A stretch of DNA of 43,128 bases from Akkermansia sp. (GCA_024405455.1 JAKSOT010000008.1:1-43128), one strand, 5' to 3'. Counted from the stretch's first letter, positions 24,212-31,963 are shown. Numbers and translations are program-made. The notes: generated by a model not told the origin, from the sequence alone.

Positions 24212-24230
24212 TCGCCGAACGGCGCGGCGA
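24212..24230. repeat. GC hairpin preceding heptad tract C
   Basis: TCGCCG-7 nt-CGGCGA stem-loop 20 nt after the abiEii stop, five bases before the heptad tract. It could also act as the abiE terminator, though no U-tract follows. Confidence 0.45.
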
Positions 24231-24235
24231 ATTTT

Positions 24236-24270
24236 CAAATAGTACATAGTACCTTGTACTTAGTACCTTT
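24236..24270 (+). repeat. Five-heptad tract C
   Basis: Five 7-bp units, first CAAATAG, second TACATAG, last TACCTTT, directly after GAATTTT. Shares its first two units and the preceding GAATTTT with tract D 2 kb away, while later units differ. Confidence 0.75.
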
Positions 24271-24304
24271 AACAAAAAAAATCCGAGATTTTTTTGTTTT
24301 GCGG

Positions 24305-24334
24305 TTGACAAACCCGGCCTTTATTTGCTACTTT
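24305..24334 (+). promoter_or_regulatory. Promoter of the XRE-ImmA/IrrE gene
   Basis: Consensus TTGACA (24305-24310), 18-bp spacer, TACTTT (24329-24334), about 25 nt before the ATG. No Shine-Dalgarno sequence. Confidence 0.65.
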
Positions 24335-24359
24335 GTCAACTGTACCCGCTACAACGCCC

Positions 24360-25433
24360 ATGAACACTACGTTTGCAAGCCAGATGAGGAACCGCCGGAA
24401 GGTGCGCAGGATGTCGCTGCGCGCGCTGCGGGATGCCATCGGCGGTGTGGTGTCGCACGAGATGCTGGCGCGCTACGAGCGCGGCGAGGCGGAGCCGCGT
24501 GCGGACGTGGCGGAGCGGCTTCGCGCGGCGCTGGGCATCCTGGATGACGTGGTGCTGCCGATGGCGCCGCTGCAGAACATCCAGTTCCGCGCGAGCAACG
24601 GGCTTCCGCAGAAGGAGCGGGATGCCATCATCGCCGGCGCCACGGAGCATTTCAACCTCTACCGCGAGGTGGAGCGCCGCGTGGGGGCCGACACGCCGTT
24701 CCGCAACCCCTTCGAGGGCGCCGCGCCGGATTTCTCCGGCGACACTGATGTGATGGAGGACGTGGCGGACGAGCTGCGGCGGCGCTGGAACCTGGGGTTC
24801 GGCCCGCTGCCCAACCTCTGCTACCTGCTGGAGCGCAAGGGTATCAAGATTTTCGAGGCGGAGAGCCGCGAGTTCGCCTTCAACGGCTTCTCCGCGGAGC
24901 TGGACGGCTGCCCGCTCATCTGCGTGGCGCAATGGCTCAACGACACCATCTACCTGCCCCGCAAGCGCATGACCCTGGCGCACGAGCTCGCCCACATCCT
25001 CTTCCCCCAGCTGGACGCCGAGGAGGGCAGCGAGGAGGAATACTACATCCAGCACTTCGCCGGCGCCCTGCTGGTGCCGCGCGCCGCGCTCTTCGAGGCC
25101 CTGGGCGACTCCCCGCGCGACTCCGTGCAGCTCGCCGAGCTGCTGGAGCTCAAGCACTACTTCGGCGCCAGCCTGAAAGCCATCATGATCCGCGCCTGGC
25201 AGCTCGGCATCGTCTCACCCGACGCCCAGACCCGCTGGGAGGCCTACTACGCATCCCACCGCTATCTGGACAAGGAGCCCGGCGCCTACGCCGTGCCGGA
25301 GCACTCGGAACGCTACCGCCAGCTCGTCGCCCGCGGCGTCCTCTGCGGCGCCATCTCACGAGACGAAGCCGCCTCCCGCTTCAACGCTCCCCCCACCCCC
25401 GAAATGGACATCAACGTCATCAACCCCTCCTAA
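24360..25433 (+). CDS. XRE-family HTH and ImmA/IrrE-type metallopeptidase fusion
   Basis: A 357-residue protein that couples DNA binding to proteolysis. Residues 9-60 are an XRE helix-turn-helix (MSLRALRDAIGG, LARYERGEAEPRADV). The C-terminal half is a COG2856 zinc peptidase with HELAH at 208-212 and a downstream EEEYYIQHFAGALLVPRAAL segment supplying the third ligand region. Such fusions act as stress or toxin-linked regulators that cleave repressors. ATG 24360 is placed just after the promoter; an in-frame start at 24333 overlaps the -10 box. The last 12 codons share a duplicated tail with another gene 1.3 kb away, and the stop codon is the first triplet of a hexamer array. Confidence 0.88.
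   Translation: MNTTFASQMRNRRKVRRMSLRALRDAIGGVVSHEMLARYERGEAEPRADVAERLRAALGILDDVVLPMAPLQNIQFRASNGLPQKERDAIIAGATEHFNLYREVERRVGADTPFRNPFEGAAPDFSGDTDVMEDVADELRRRWNLGFGPLPNLCYLLERKGIKIFEAESREFAFNGFSAELDGCPLICVAQWLNDTIYLPRKRMTLAHELAHILFPQLDAEEGSEEEYYIQHFAGALLVPRAALFEALGDSPRDSVQLAELLELKHYFGASLKAIMIRAWQLGIVSPDAQTRWEAYYASHRYLDKEPGAYAVPEHSERYRQLVARGVLCGAISRDEAASRFNAPPTPEMDINVINPS
25384..25421 (+). repeat. 38-bp direct repeat, copy 1 (coding tail APPTPEMDINVI)
   Basis: Matches 26746-26783 at 37 of 38 positions and is read in the same frame in both places. Here base 25401 is G, giving a Glu codon; in the other copy it is T, giving a stop. Confidence 0.9.
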
Positions 25434-25482
25434 TCCTAATCCTAATCCTAATCCTAATCCTAATCCTAATCCTAATCCTAAT
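25431..25482 (+). repeat. TAATCC hexamer array (8 copies plus TAAT)
   Basis: Eight perfect tandem copies of TAATCC and a partial ninth fill almost the whole gap between the ImmA/IrrE gene and the next ATG. The first TAA is the stop codon of the upstream gene. A second, shorter array lies one gene downstream. Confidence 0.95.
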
Positions 25483-25486
25483 TGCC

Positions 25487-25723
25487 ATGCCGTCTATCAT
25501 CACCACCACCCCGAACACCCTGGTCCGCATCTCCCCCAAGGATCCGCACCAGCTCCAGTACTCCGACCTCAAGGGCATCGTCTGGCACAACCTCGGCTGC
25601 CCCCATCAATTCCGCTTCCATGAGCTCATCGACCCCGGCGACCGCGAAATCCTAGCCGTCACCGACAAGGGCCTCTACTACTCCGACCGCAAGTGCCAGG
25701 TCTGGCACCTCCGCCGCCGCTAA
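25487..25723 (+). CDS. Small hypothetical protein (78 aa)
   Basis: Not recognised. A 78-residue soluble, basic protein with several aromatics (YSDLKGIVWHNLGCPHQFRFHE, YYSDRKCQVWHLRRR) and two cysteines; no membrane segment. ATG 25487 lies four bases after the hexamer array. The same frame is open through the array as an Ile-Leu repeat, so a longer product is formally possible. GC content and codon use resemble the host. It sits in a run of small genes each flanked by short repeat tracts, and is probably transcribed with the ImmA/IrrE gene. Confidence 0.6.
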   Translation: MPSIITTTPNTLVRISPKDPHQLQYSDLKGIVWHNLGCPHQFRFHELIDPGDREILAVTDKGLYYSDRKCQVWHLRRR

Positions 25724-25749
25724 CCGCGCCCTCCCACCAACCACCCTCT

Positions 25750-25779
25750 TAATCTTAATCTTAATCCTAATCCTAATCC
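25750..25779 (+). repeat. Second hexamer array (2 TAATCT plus 3 TAATCC)
   Basis: Five tandem hexamers in the 74-nt gap before the Sel1 protein. Two units carry C-to-T changes, so it looks like an older or diverged version of the array 270 bp upstream. Both arrays are followed by TAATT and a CC-rich stretch before the next ATG. Confidence 0.9.
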
Positions 25780-25797
25780 ATAATTCCCATTGCCACT

Positions 25798-26274
25798 ATG
25801 AACACAAAATCCATCATCCGCACCGTCATCCCGGCACTCATCCTGCTGGCCGCCGCCTCTCCCCTCTCCGCGGAACCCTCCGCGGAAGACAAGGCGTTCT
25901 ACAACGAAAAAATCATGCCCGCCGTCCAGCGGAACGACTGGGCGGCCGTCCATAAACTCGCCGGGCAGCTCGCCGCGCAAACCAAGGATATGCAAGCGCA
26001 GATCCTCATGCGCCAGCTGGAGCTCCAGGCAGTCACCATGCAGGGTATTCAGGCCCTCCAGCAAGGCGATGGCGAGAAGGCCCGCCGCTTTTTCCAACAG
26101 GCCGCAAACCAGGGGAACGGCGATGCCCTCAACATGCTGGGCCAGATGTACATCTCCGGCCTGGGCAACACGCCCATCAACGCCCAGTACGGCATCTCGC
26201 TCGTCCAGCAGGCCGCCAGGGTGGGCTGCCGCGCCGCCCAGGACTACCTCCGCCAGCGCCGCATCCCCTGGTAA
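25798..26274 (+). CDS. Secreted Sel1-like repeat protein
   Basis: A 158-residue exported protein: signal peptide (about 1-25, ending PLSA-E), then helices forming one to two Sel1-like repeats (ARRFFQQAANQGNGDALNMLGQMYISGLG, then YGISLVQQAARVGCRAAQDYL). Sel1 repeats mediate protein contacts, often in periplasmic stress or secretion pathways. No enzyme motif. Flanked on both sides by short tandem-repeat tracts. Its role is unknown; presence among regulator and toxin genes may be incidental. Confidence 0.75.
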   Translation: MNTKSIIRTVIPALILLAAASPLSAEPSAEDKAFYNEKIMPAVQRNDWAAVHKLAGQLAAQTKDMQAQILMRQLELQAVTMQGIQALQQGDGEKARRFFQQAANQGNGDALNMLGQMYISGLGNTPINAQYGISLVQQAARVGCRAAQDYLRQRRIPW

Positions 26275-26284
26275 CCGGAATTTT

Positions 26285-26319
26285 CAAATAGTACATAGTA
26301 CCTAGTACCTCGTAAATCC
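26285..26319 (+). repeat. Five-heptad tract D
   Basis: Five 7-bp units, first CAAATAG, last TAAATCC, ending eight bases before the next ATG. The opening 21 bases including GAATTTT are shared with tract C. TAG/TAA triplets at 7-bp spacing give stops in all three plus-strand frames. Confidence 0.8.
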
Positions 26320-26327
26320 CATTACCC

Positions 26328-26765
26328 ATGTCACATCTCCGTAATATTGAACTCAAATTCTCCCGCTATGGACTCCACGGCTCGAATGGCTCCCGCCGTG
26401 TCTTCTGGCTCGTCTCTGCCGTGCTCACCTACCATGCTCCCTCCCAGAGCAAGAAAAAGGTCAACCTGGCCGAGATAGGCCCCCTCACCACGGCGCAAAA
26501 GAACAGGCTCAAGGTATATTTCTGCCCCTCTTTCTTCATTGTGGAATCCCCGCAGGAATACCGCTTCTACAACCACCAGGGGGAATATGTCTCCACCGTG
26601 CCCACAGAGGAAACCGGAAGCTTTGACTCCTTCTCGCTCAACTTTGAGAACGGTGAGCCCCGGTGGGACCTCTGCGGCGTGGCTTTCCGCAAGGGAGATA
26701 ACATACGCTTTTACAAGGCCGATGGCACCCTGGACAACGTGTGCGACGCTCCCCCCACCCCCTAA
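26328..26765 (+). CDS. Hypothetical protein (145 aa) with duplicated tail
   Basis: Not recognised. A 145-residue mixed alpha/beta protein without signal peptide (SPQEYRFYNHQGEYVSTVPTEE, VAFRKGDNIRFYKADGTLDNV). GC is somewhat lower than its neighbours. It ends APPTP then TAA. The next bases would continue in frame as MDINVI, exactly the tail of the ImmA/IrrE protein, so its stop appears to come from one base change (GAA to TAA) within a shared 38-bp segment. Function unknown. Confidence 0.6.
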   Translation: MSHLRNIELKFSRYGLHGSNGSRRVFWLVSAVLTYHAPSQSKKKVNLAEIGPLTTAQKNRLKVYFCPSFFIVESPQEYRFYNHQGEYVSTVPTEETGSFDSFSLNFENGEPRWDLCGVAFRKGDNIRFYKADGTLDNVCDAPPTP

Positions 26766-26783
26766 ATGGACATCAACGTCATC
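26746..26783 (+). repeat. 38-bp direct repeat, copy 2 (with premature stop)
   Basis: 37/38 identical to 25384-25421. T at 26763 makes TAA where copy 1 has GAA. Read-through would add about 24 residues and end inside heptad tract E. Confidence 0.9.
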
Positions 26784-26790
26784 TCTCCCC

Positions 26791-26803
26791 CGCGCGAAGC
26801 GCG
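26791..26803. repeat. GC hairpin preceding heptad tract E
   Basis: CGCGC-GAA-GCGCG short stem-loop, nine bases before the tract. Confidence 0.5.
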
Positions 26804-26812
26804 CGAACTACC

Positions 26813-26847
26813 CAAATTGCAAATCGTAAATTGTAAATCGTAAATCC
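26813..26847 (+). repeat. Five-heptad tract E
   Basis: Five 7-bp units, first CAAATTG, then CAAATCG and TAAATYG, last TAAATCC, ending one base before the ankyrin-protein ATG. Confidence 0.85.
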
Positions 26848-26848
26848 T

Positions 26849-28645
26849 ATGAATATTGATACTACCGATTCCCGCGGCGACACCCTGCTCATCCAGGCCG
26901 TGGCGGCAAACCTCCCCCTCGTGGCCCGCTTCCTGCTAGAAGCCGGCGCCGATGTCAACGCCCGCGGCGAGTACGGCCGCTCCGCCCTGAACACGACCCG
27001 CTCGCCGGAAATGGTCGCCCTCCTGCTGGCCCACGGTGCCGACCCCAACACGGCGGATATCCACGGCTGCACCCCGCTCATGGACACGCTCATCAATGAG
27101 GAAACCGCAGCCCTGCTGCTGCGCTCCGGGGCGAAGGTGGACGCTGTGGACGAGAAGGGCAACACAGCCCTGCTCCATTGCGATGACCCTGCCATCGCGC
27201 GCCTGCTCCTGGAGGCCGGGGCGGATCCCAATGTCACCAACCGCTGCGGCCGCAACGCCCTCTTCCAGTCGCTCAACGCGGAACTGGCGGATATCCTGCT
27301 CCGCGCCGGCACCCGCGCCGATGTGGTGGACTCCCTGGGCCAGACCCCGCTCTGGTATGCCAAGGATGCAGAGACCGTCCGCATGCTCCTGCGCGCAGGC
27401 TGCAATGCCCAGGCCCGTGACAACGACGGCCGCAACGCCCTTTTCCGCCAATTCGACACCCCTGTGGTTGCAGAGCTCCTGCGCGCCGGGGCCGACCCCA
27501 ACGCCCGGGACAACGATGGCCGCACCCCGCTCATGACGATGCGCGAGGCCGGCGGGGCCGATGCCCTCCTGCGCGGCGGGGCCGACCCCAACATCCGCGA
27601 TGCCCGGGGCCGCACCGCACTCCACGAGGCCCGCAACTCCGATATTGTCGCCCGCCTTGTCAAGGCCGGGGCGGATGTCAACGCCGCAGACGAGAACGGC
27701 AGCACGCCCCTCATAGAGGCGCCGAATTCCGACAGCGTGCGCCTTCTCATCGCCGCCGGCGCAGATGCCCGCGCCGTGGACCACAATGGCCGCACGCCCC
27801 TCATGGGGGCACAGGATTCTGAAAGCACGCGCCTTCTCATCGCCGCCGGCGCAGACGCCCGCGCCGTGGACCACGATGGCCGTACCGCCCTCCACAACTC
27901 ATGCGATAATGGAGAGGTGGAGGCCCTGCTCAACGCAGGGGCCGACCCCAACGCCCGCAACAAAGACGGCGCCACGCCCGTCATGTACGTTTGGAACGCA
28001 CGCGGCCTGGAGCTCCTCCTCCAAGCCGGCGCAGATCCGCACGCCGCCGCCAATGACGGACAAACCGCCCTCCATTGGCACGCCCAAAATCCGGAAATGA
28101 TCAAAATCCTCCTCGATGCCGGATGCTGCGCCGACCCCCGCGACGCCGAGGGCAAGACGCCTCTCCACACTGCCTACGACGAGGAATCCGTCCACCTCCT
28201 CTTGGAACACGGCGCCGATCCCAACGCGCAGGATGAAGACGGCCGCACTCCCCTCCACTGCGCAGACCTGCCGGAGAACGTCGCCAGTCTCCTCCGGGCC
28301 GGCGCCAATCCCAATGCCAAGGACAACTTCGGCCGCACCCCCCTCTTCTGCACCTCCAACCCGGCCGTCATCCAACTTCTCCTCGAACACGGAGCAGACC
28401 CCGCCATCAAGGACTTCAACGGCCAAACCGCCAAAGAGCTCCTTGCTGAGCAAACCTACCAGGACCCACCTCCCCACCGCCACCAAAGCCCCGAGAAAGA
28501 AGCGGAAATCTCCCTCCTCGAAGCAACCCGTGATGCCCTCGCCATCCTCCAAGGCCCCGCCCACCGCGAAAAAGACGAAACCAACCCACAAGCCGCCCTA
28601 CGACTGCTCACCAGGGCTGAGGCAGGAGGAGAAGAAAATGCTTGA
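26849..28645 (+). CDS. Ankyrin-repeat protein with 30-residue repeats
   Basis: A 598-residue protein made almost entirely of about 16-17 ankyrin units with the usual ...DGRTPL...LLLEAGADPNARD... core. The repeat length is 30 (rarely 31) residues instead of 33, because the first helix is shortened. No signal peptide. A charged helical C-terminal segment (about 525-598) follows the repeats. Ankyrin arrays bind partner proteins; the target is unknown. ATG 26849 follows heptad tract E by one base. The stop codon overlaps the -35 box of the next gene's promoter. Confidence 0.9.
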   Translation: MNIDTTDSRGDTLLIQAVAANLPLVARFLLEAGADVNARGEYGRSALNTTRSPEMVALLLAHGADPNTADIHGCTPLMDTLINEETAALLLRSGAKVDAVDEKGNTALLHCDDPAIARLLLEAGADPNVTNRCGRNALFQSLNAELADILLRAGTRADVVDSLGQTPLWYAKDAETVRMLLRAGCNAQARDNDGRNALFRQFDTPVVAELLRAGADPNARDNDGRTPLMTMREAGGADALLRGGADPNIRDARGRTALHEARNSDIVARLVKAGADVNAADENGSTPLIEAPNSDSVRLLIAAGADARAVDHNGRTPLMGAQDSESTRLLIAAGADARAVDHDGRTALHNSCDNGEVEALLNAGADPNARNKDGATPVMYVWNARGLELLLQAGADPHAAANDGQTALHWHAQNPEMIKILLDAGCCADPRDAEGKTPLHTAYDEESVHLLLEHGADPNAQDEDGRTPLHCADLPENVASLLRAGANPNAKDNFGRTPLFCTSNPAVIQLLLEHGADPAIKDFNGQTAKELLAEQTYQDPPPHRHQSPEKEAEISLLEATRDALAILQGPAHREKDETNPQAALRLLTRAEAGGEENA

Positions 28646-28669
28646 CGGAGAGTCTTATTATGATAAAAT
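28642..28669 (+). promoter_or_regulatory. Promoter of the DUF262-HNH gene
   Basis: TTGACG (28642-28647), 16-bp spacer, TAAAAT (28664-28669), about 29 nt before the ATG. The TGA of the -35 box is also the ankyrin stop codon. Confidence 0.6.
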
Positions 28670-28698
28670 CTTCAACTATATAAAATAATTTAAACTTT

Positions 28699-31287
28699 AT
28701 GTGCGACAAAAGAGAAACTGAATTGGATAAGCTCAAACAACGATTAGAAACCATGAGCGAGGAAGAAGCCAAACAGGTAAATGCATGCTTAAATTCTAAC
28801 AGCAATGTTAAACTGTACAGCACGCGCGAACTGTTTGATATGCAGAAACGCAACAAGGATAATGAGGCTGAAGACAAAGGCGTGAAACTTGGAATTCCTG
28901 CAGTTCAACGTGGACTTGTATGGGAGCCCTCCAAAATAGTAAACTTGTGGGATTCAATTATCAAGGGATATCCAATAGGCATTTTCCAATGTTACAAAGA
29001 AGCAGATAATCAATTGGCTCTAATTGATGGCCAGCAGCGGTTGAACGCAATTTGCCTCGGATATGCCAATACAGAGGAGGCGGCTCTTTGGGTGGGAATA
29101 GATACAAAGCAGGTAGAAGAATCTCTAAAAAAACCGCATTTTATGTTATGTACGAGTAGGCATCCATGGGGGTATCGCTCAACACATGAAAGTGCGGGCA
29201 TTGCATTGACTCCGTACAACACAAGTGAGAGAAGAGAATGGAACCGAAAACTTTTAGGCGTTAACAATCTATCGGAAGCTGATAATAATAAGAAGCAGAC
29301 AGATGAGTTTCAGTTGGCAAGTCTATATCCGAATGGGCGACCTCTCCCAGAAGAAAATATAAAGTATTACCGCATGCCTGAAGTTTTAGCTACAACCGAA
29401 CCAAGCACCGCTGACGCTAACCTTCTGGCACTTCGCAGGACTGATTGGGCAATAAGAGCGCGCGACACTAAAGCAAAAATAGTCCCCTTAGCGCTCATTG
29501 AGAATTTTAGCCCCACCCCAAGCGTATTGAGAAGCTTGTTCGCTCGTATCAATCGAGGCGGAACAACTCTGTCGCAATTAGATGAATTGTATTCTGCAGC
29601 GTGTGTTTATGGAACAGAGTTCGATTTAAAGGGAAAAAACAGCGATTTATCGCTCAACTTTATACCACCTGAAAGATTGACTAGATTGGCTGTCCGCATG
29701 GCAAAATCTAGCAAAAGCGAAAATTATGAGGATTCAGTGGGCATCGAAACCATATGCGAATGGTTCCAACCCCATGACAATAATTACAACAGTGAAAGGA
29801 AAAAGGAAAAGGAAACGTTAATTAACCTTTATAACGATAAAATCCTTGAACATTGCAAGCAAATGTATCTAAATCTTCTTGGAGCATCTGATAAGGAAGG
29901 GAAAATGGGCGAATTGCCTTCTTATGTGTATTTAAGGAATAGAGAAGACAATTGGTTATATGTAGTGTTTTCCCTGCTTGAAAAATATGATGATATTATT
30001 TGTCGGGACAAGAAATATTTCACACTGCTGTGTTTACTGCCCGATATCTTATGCGGCACAGTTGCGACAAAAGGAAAGCGCAATTTTTGTAGAGCCTTTT
30101 TCAAAGCGACCGTTTACACAAAAACGCGCTTTACTAATGTGCTTCAGCTTATGGCGACGGGGTGCATTGCTGCAACGGCTGATGATACCTTTATGTGGCC
30201 ATATCCTAAAGATATGAACACACTTCTAAAACTTGCAAAATCAGAAAAAGTGATTTCTGATTATTCTACTTTTTGGTTGGACATTTATCGTTCGATTTGG
30301 GGACGAGCTGATAATAATATCTTGTATTACTATCAGCGACAGTATGTGAATAAGATGCTTTATTCGGGCATATTTAACCCTGCTTCTGCAACCACTTGGC
30401 AAGGACGTGACAACAAGCCATGGGATATGGACCATGTGATACCAGAATCTTGGTGGCGTGACCATGATACTGCGAATCTTGAAAACGAAGTCGGCAATAT
30501 GCAAATCATGTACTTTTGCCATAATAGGAGCAAAGGAGACAGTTGGGCGGGGATTCCTACCTGTACGGACGAATCTTGCAGAAATGATTATTTAAATTAT
30601 TTTAGATTTTCGTGTAATAATGATTATGACTGCCTTTGCAAAGATAATTTTGACCTTCAAGCATGGCGTGATCTTGTCCGCGAAAGACAGTTTGATATCA
30701 TTCGAACCACTTACGAAGATTTATATGTCCAGGATTTGATTGATGAAATCAACATTATTGGAGATTCTATATCAGAGAACCCTGTTGTGCATAGTATGCA
30801 GAAACGTTATGATTTCCTTCGAAAGATTGAGAATGAGTTTAACTTGCATGATTGGGGAATTTGCATATATGAGTGGAAACAGCAAAGCAAATCAACTAGA
30901 GAAACGACTTTTTTGTCATTGAAGCCTATGGATTTGGATTTCTATCATTCTCTAGGACATTCGCTTATTTTAGGTAAAAATATTGATGTAGCGACTACCG
31001 CTGGTATAGTCAAGGCTTTACTTAGCATACAAGTTATTGTTGCTTGTGATACTGGGCGCGTTTGCTGCAAAGTTGGGTTATCGCGGCCAATAGGCGTATC
31101 TGCCACTGAATGGTCGACAACTATATCCAACCTGCGTAGAACAAACGACAAATATGCCAGTTCATGTGATGATTGGTTTTTAAAATATAAAGAGTTTTCT
31201 TCTGACGACGAACCGCTTTCTATAGATGAGACGCTGCGTGCGGCTTTGGATTCATTTCGTGATGCACTTGAAAAGTCTGAAGTATAA
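28699..31287 (+). CDS. DUF262 / HNH GmrSD-like defence nuclease
   Basis: An 862-residue protein with the DUF262 NTP-dependent domain (IPAVQRGLVWEP at 66-77 and LIDGQQRLNAI at 108-118, the family's Q-R and DGQQR motifs). A DUF1524-like HNH site follows at about 575-615 (WDMDHVIPESWW, then NLENEVGNMQ and N-R-S-K-G). This fused layout matches GmrSD-type enzymes that cut modified phage DNA. The gene is markedly AT-rich (near 40% GC by eye) beside 60-65% GC neighbours, with host-atypical codons, indicating recent horizontal transfer. It is transcribed from its own promoter and followed by a PLD-family gene. Confidence 0.85.
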   Translation: MCDKRETELDKLKQRLETMSEEEAKQVNACLNSNSNVKLYSTRELFDMQKRNKDNEAEDKGVKLGIPAVQRGLVWEPSKIVNLWDSIIKGYPIGIFQCYKEADNQLALIDGQQRLNAICLGYANTEEAALWVGIDTKQVEESLKKPHFMLCTSRHPWGYRSTHESAGIALTPYNTSERREWNRKLLGVNNLSEADNNKKQTDEFQLASLYPNGRPLPEENIKYYRMPEVLATTEPSTADANLLALRRTDWAIRARDTKAKIVPLALIENFSPTPSVLRSLFARINRGGTTLSQLDELYSAACVYGTEFDLKGKNSDLSLNFIPPERLTRLAVRMAKSSKSENYEDSVGIETICEWFQPHDNNYNSERKKEKETLINLYNDKILEHCKQMYLNLLGASDKEGKMGELPSYVYLRNREDNWLYVVFSLLEKYDDIICRDKKYFTLLCLLPDILCGTVATKGKRNFCRAFFKATVYTKTRFTNVLQLMATGCIAATADDTFMWPYPKDMNTLLKLAKSEKVISDYSTFWLDIYRSIWGRADNNILYYYQRQYVNKMLYSGIFNPASATTWQGRDNKPWDMDHVIPESWWRDHDTANLENEVGNMQIMYFCHNRSKGDSWAGIPTCTDESCRNDYLNYFRFSCNNDYDCLCKDNFDLQAWRDLVRERQFDIIRTTYEDLYVQDLIDEINIIGDSISENPVVHSMQKRYDFLRKIENEFNLHDWGICIYEWKQQSKSTRETTFLSLKPMDLDFYHSLGHSLILGKNIDVATTAGIVKALLSIQVIVACDTGRVCCKVGLSRPIGVSATEWSTTISNLRRTNDKYASSCDDWFLKYKEFSSDDEPLSIDETLRAALDSFRDALEKSEV

Positions 31288-31345
31288 GAGAATAGTTGCA
31301 GCTTTGCATCCATACGAGCGCCGTGCGTTTATAAATGTGTTTGAA

Positions 31346-31867
31346 ATGTCCTCTACCACCCACTACATCTCCGATGAGCTCCACTACCGGGAGGTGGTGG
31401 AGAGGATGGTTGGAGTGAAGCGGGAGTTGTGGATTGGGACGGCGGATATTAAGGACGTATATGTAAAGAAGGGGCGGAAGGCGGTGCCGTTGCTGGGGGT
31501 GCTGGCCTCGCTGTTGGAGCGCGGTGTGAATGTTCGGCTCATTCATGCGAAGGAGCCGGGGCCGGCGTTTCGAGAGGATTTCGACAAGTACCCCATACTT
31601 GCCACCAACCTGGAGCGGGTGATGTGTCCGCGGGTGCATTTCAAGCTCATCATCATGGACCTGGAGACGGCCTATATCGGGTCCGCGAACCTGACAGGTG
31701 CTGCGCTGGGCATGAAAAGCACGGAGCGCCGCAATTTCGAGGCAGGCATCCTGACCACGGATCCAGAGCTGGTGTCACGCGCCATCCGGCATTTCGATTC
31801 CGTGTGGATGGGCCAACCCTGCGCCGCCTGCGACCGCAAGCAATACTGCCAGGATTGCATCGCGTGA
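31346..31867 (+). CDS. Phospholipase D-like (single HKD) nuclease-type protein
   Basis: A 173-residue PLD-superfamily protein with one HxKxxxxD motif (HFKLIIMD, then IGSANLTGAA). Single-HKD proteins such as Nuc or BfiI act as dimers, often as nucleases. A C-terminal CxxC-N5-CxxC cluster (CAACDRKQYCQDC) may bind zinc. Starts at 31226 or 31262 would overlap the upstream gene out of frame. ATG 31346 coincides with the return to host-like GC, so I prefer it, although no Shine-Dalgarno sequence is visible. It probably belongs with the DUF262 gene in a defence context, by position only. Confidence 0.75.
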   Translation: MSSTTHYISDELHYREVVERMVGVKRELWIGTADIKDVYVKKGRKAVPLLGVLASLLERGVNVRLIHAKEPGPAFREDFDKYPILATNLERVMCPRVHFKLIIMDLETAYIGSANLTGAALGMKSTERRNFEAGILTTDPELVSRAIRHFDSVWMGQPCAACDRKQYCQDCIA

Positions 31868-31881
31868 ACACGCGATGCAAT
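31854..31881. terminator. Perfect 28-nt palindrome spanning the PLD stop codon
   Basis: Two 13-bp arms (ATTGCATCGCGTG and its complement) around AA. The stop TGA lies at the apex. A smaller palindrome (TTTACA-ATT-TGTAAA) overlaps its right edge. Likely transcription-terminating or RNA-stabilising hairpin. Confidence 0.6.
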
Positions 31882-31963
31882 TTACAATTTGTAAAGTAAG
31901 CGCGCTTGGGGGCGTGTTGATTGTATTACAATCTAACAATTAGAGTGATACGTTGCTTTTTTG

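Noticed and set aside
25431..25482. Telomere or eukaryotic contamination suggested by TAATCC repeats
   Set aside because: The array lies between bacterial genes with host-like composition and supplies a bacterial stop codon.
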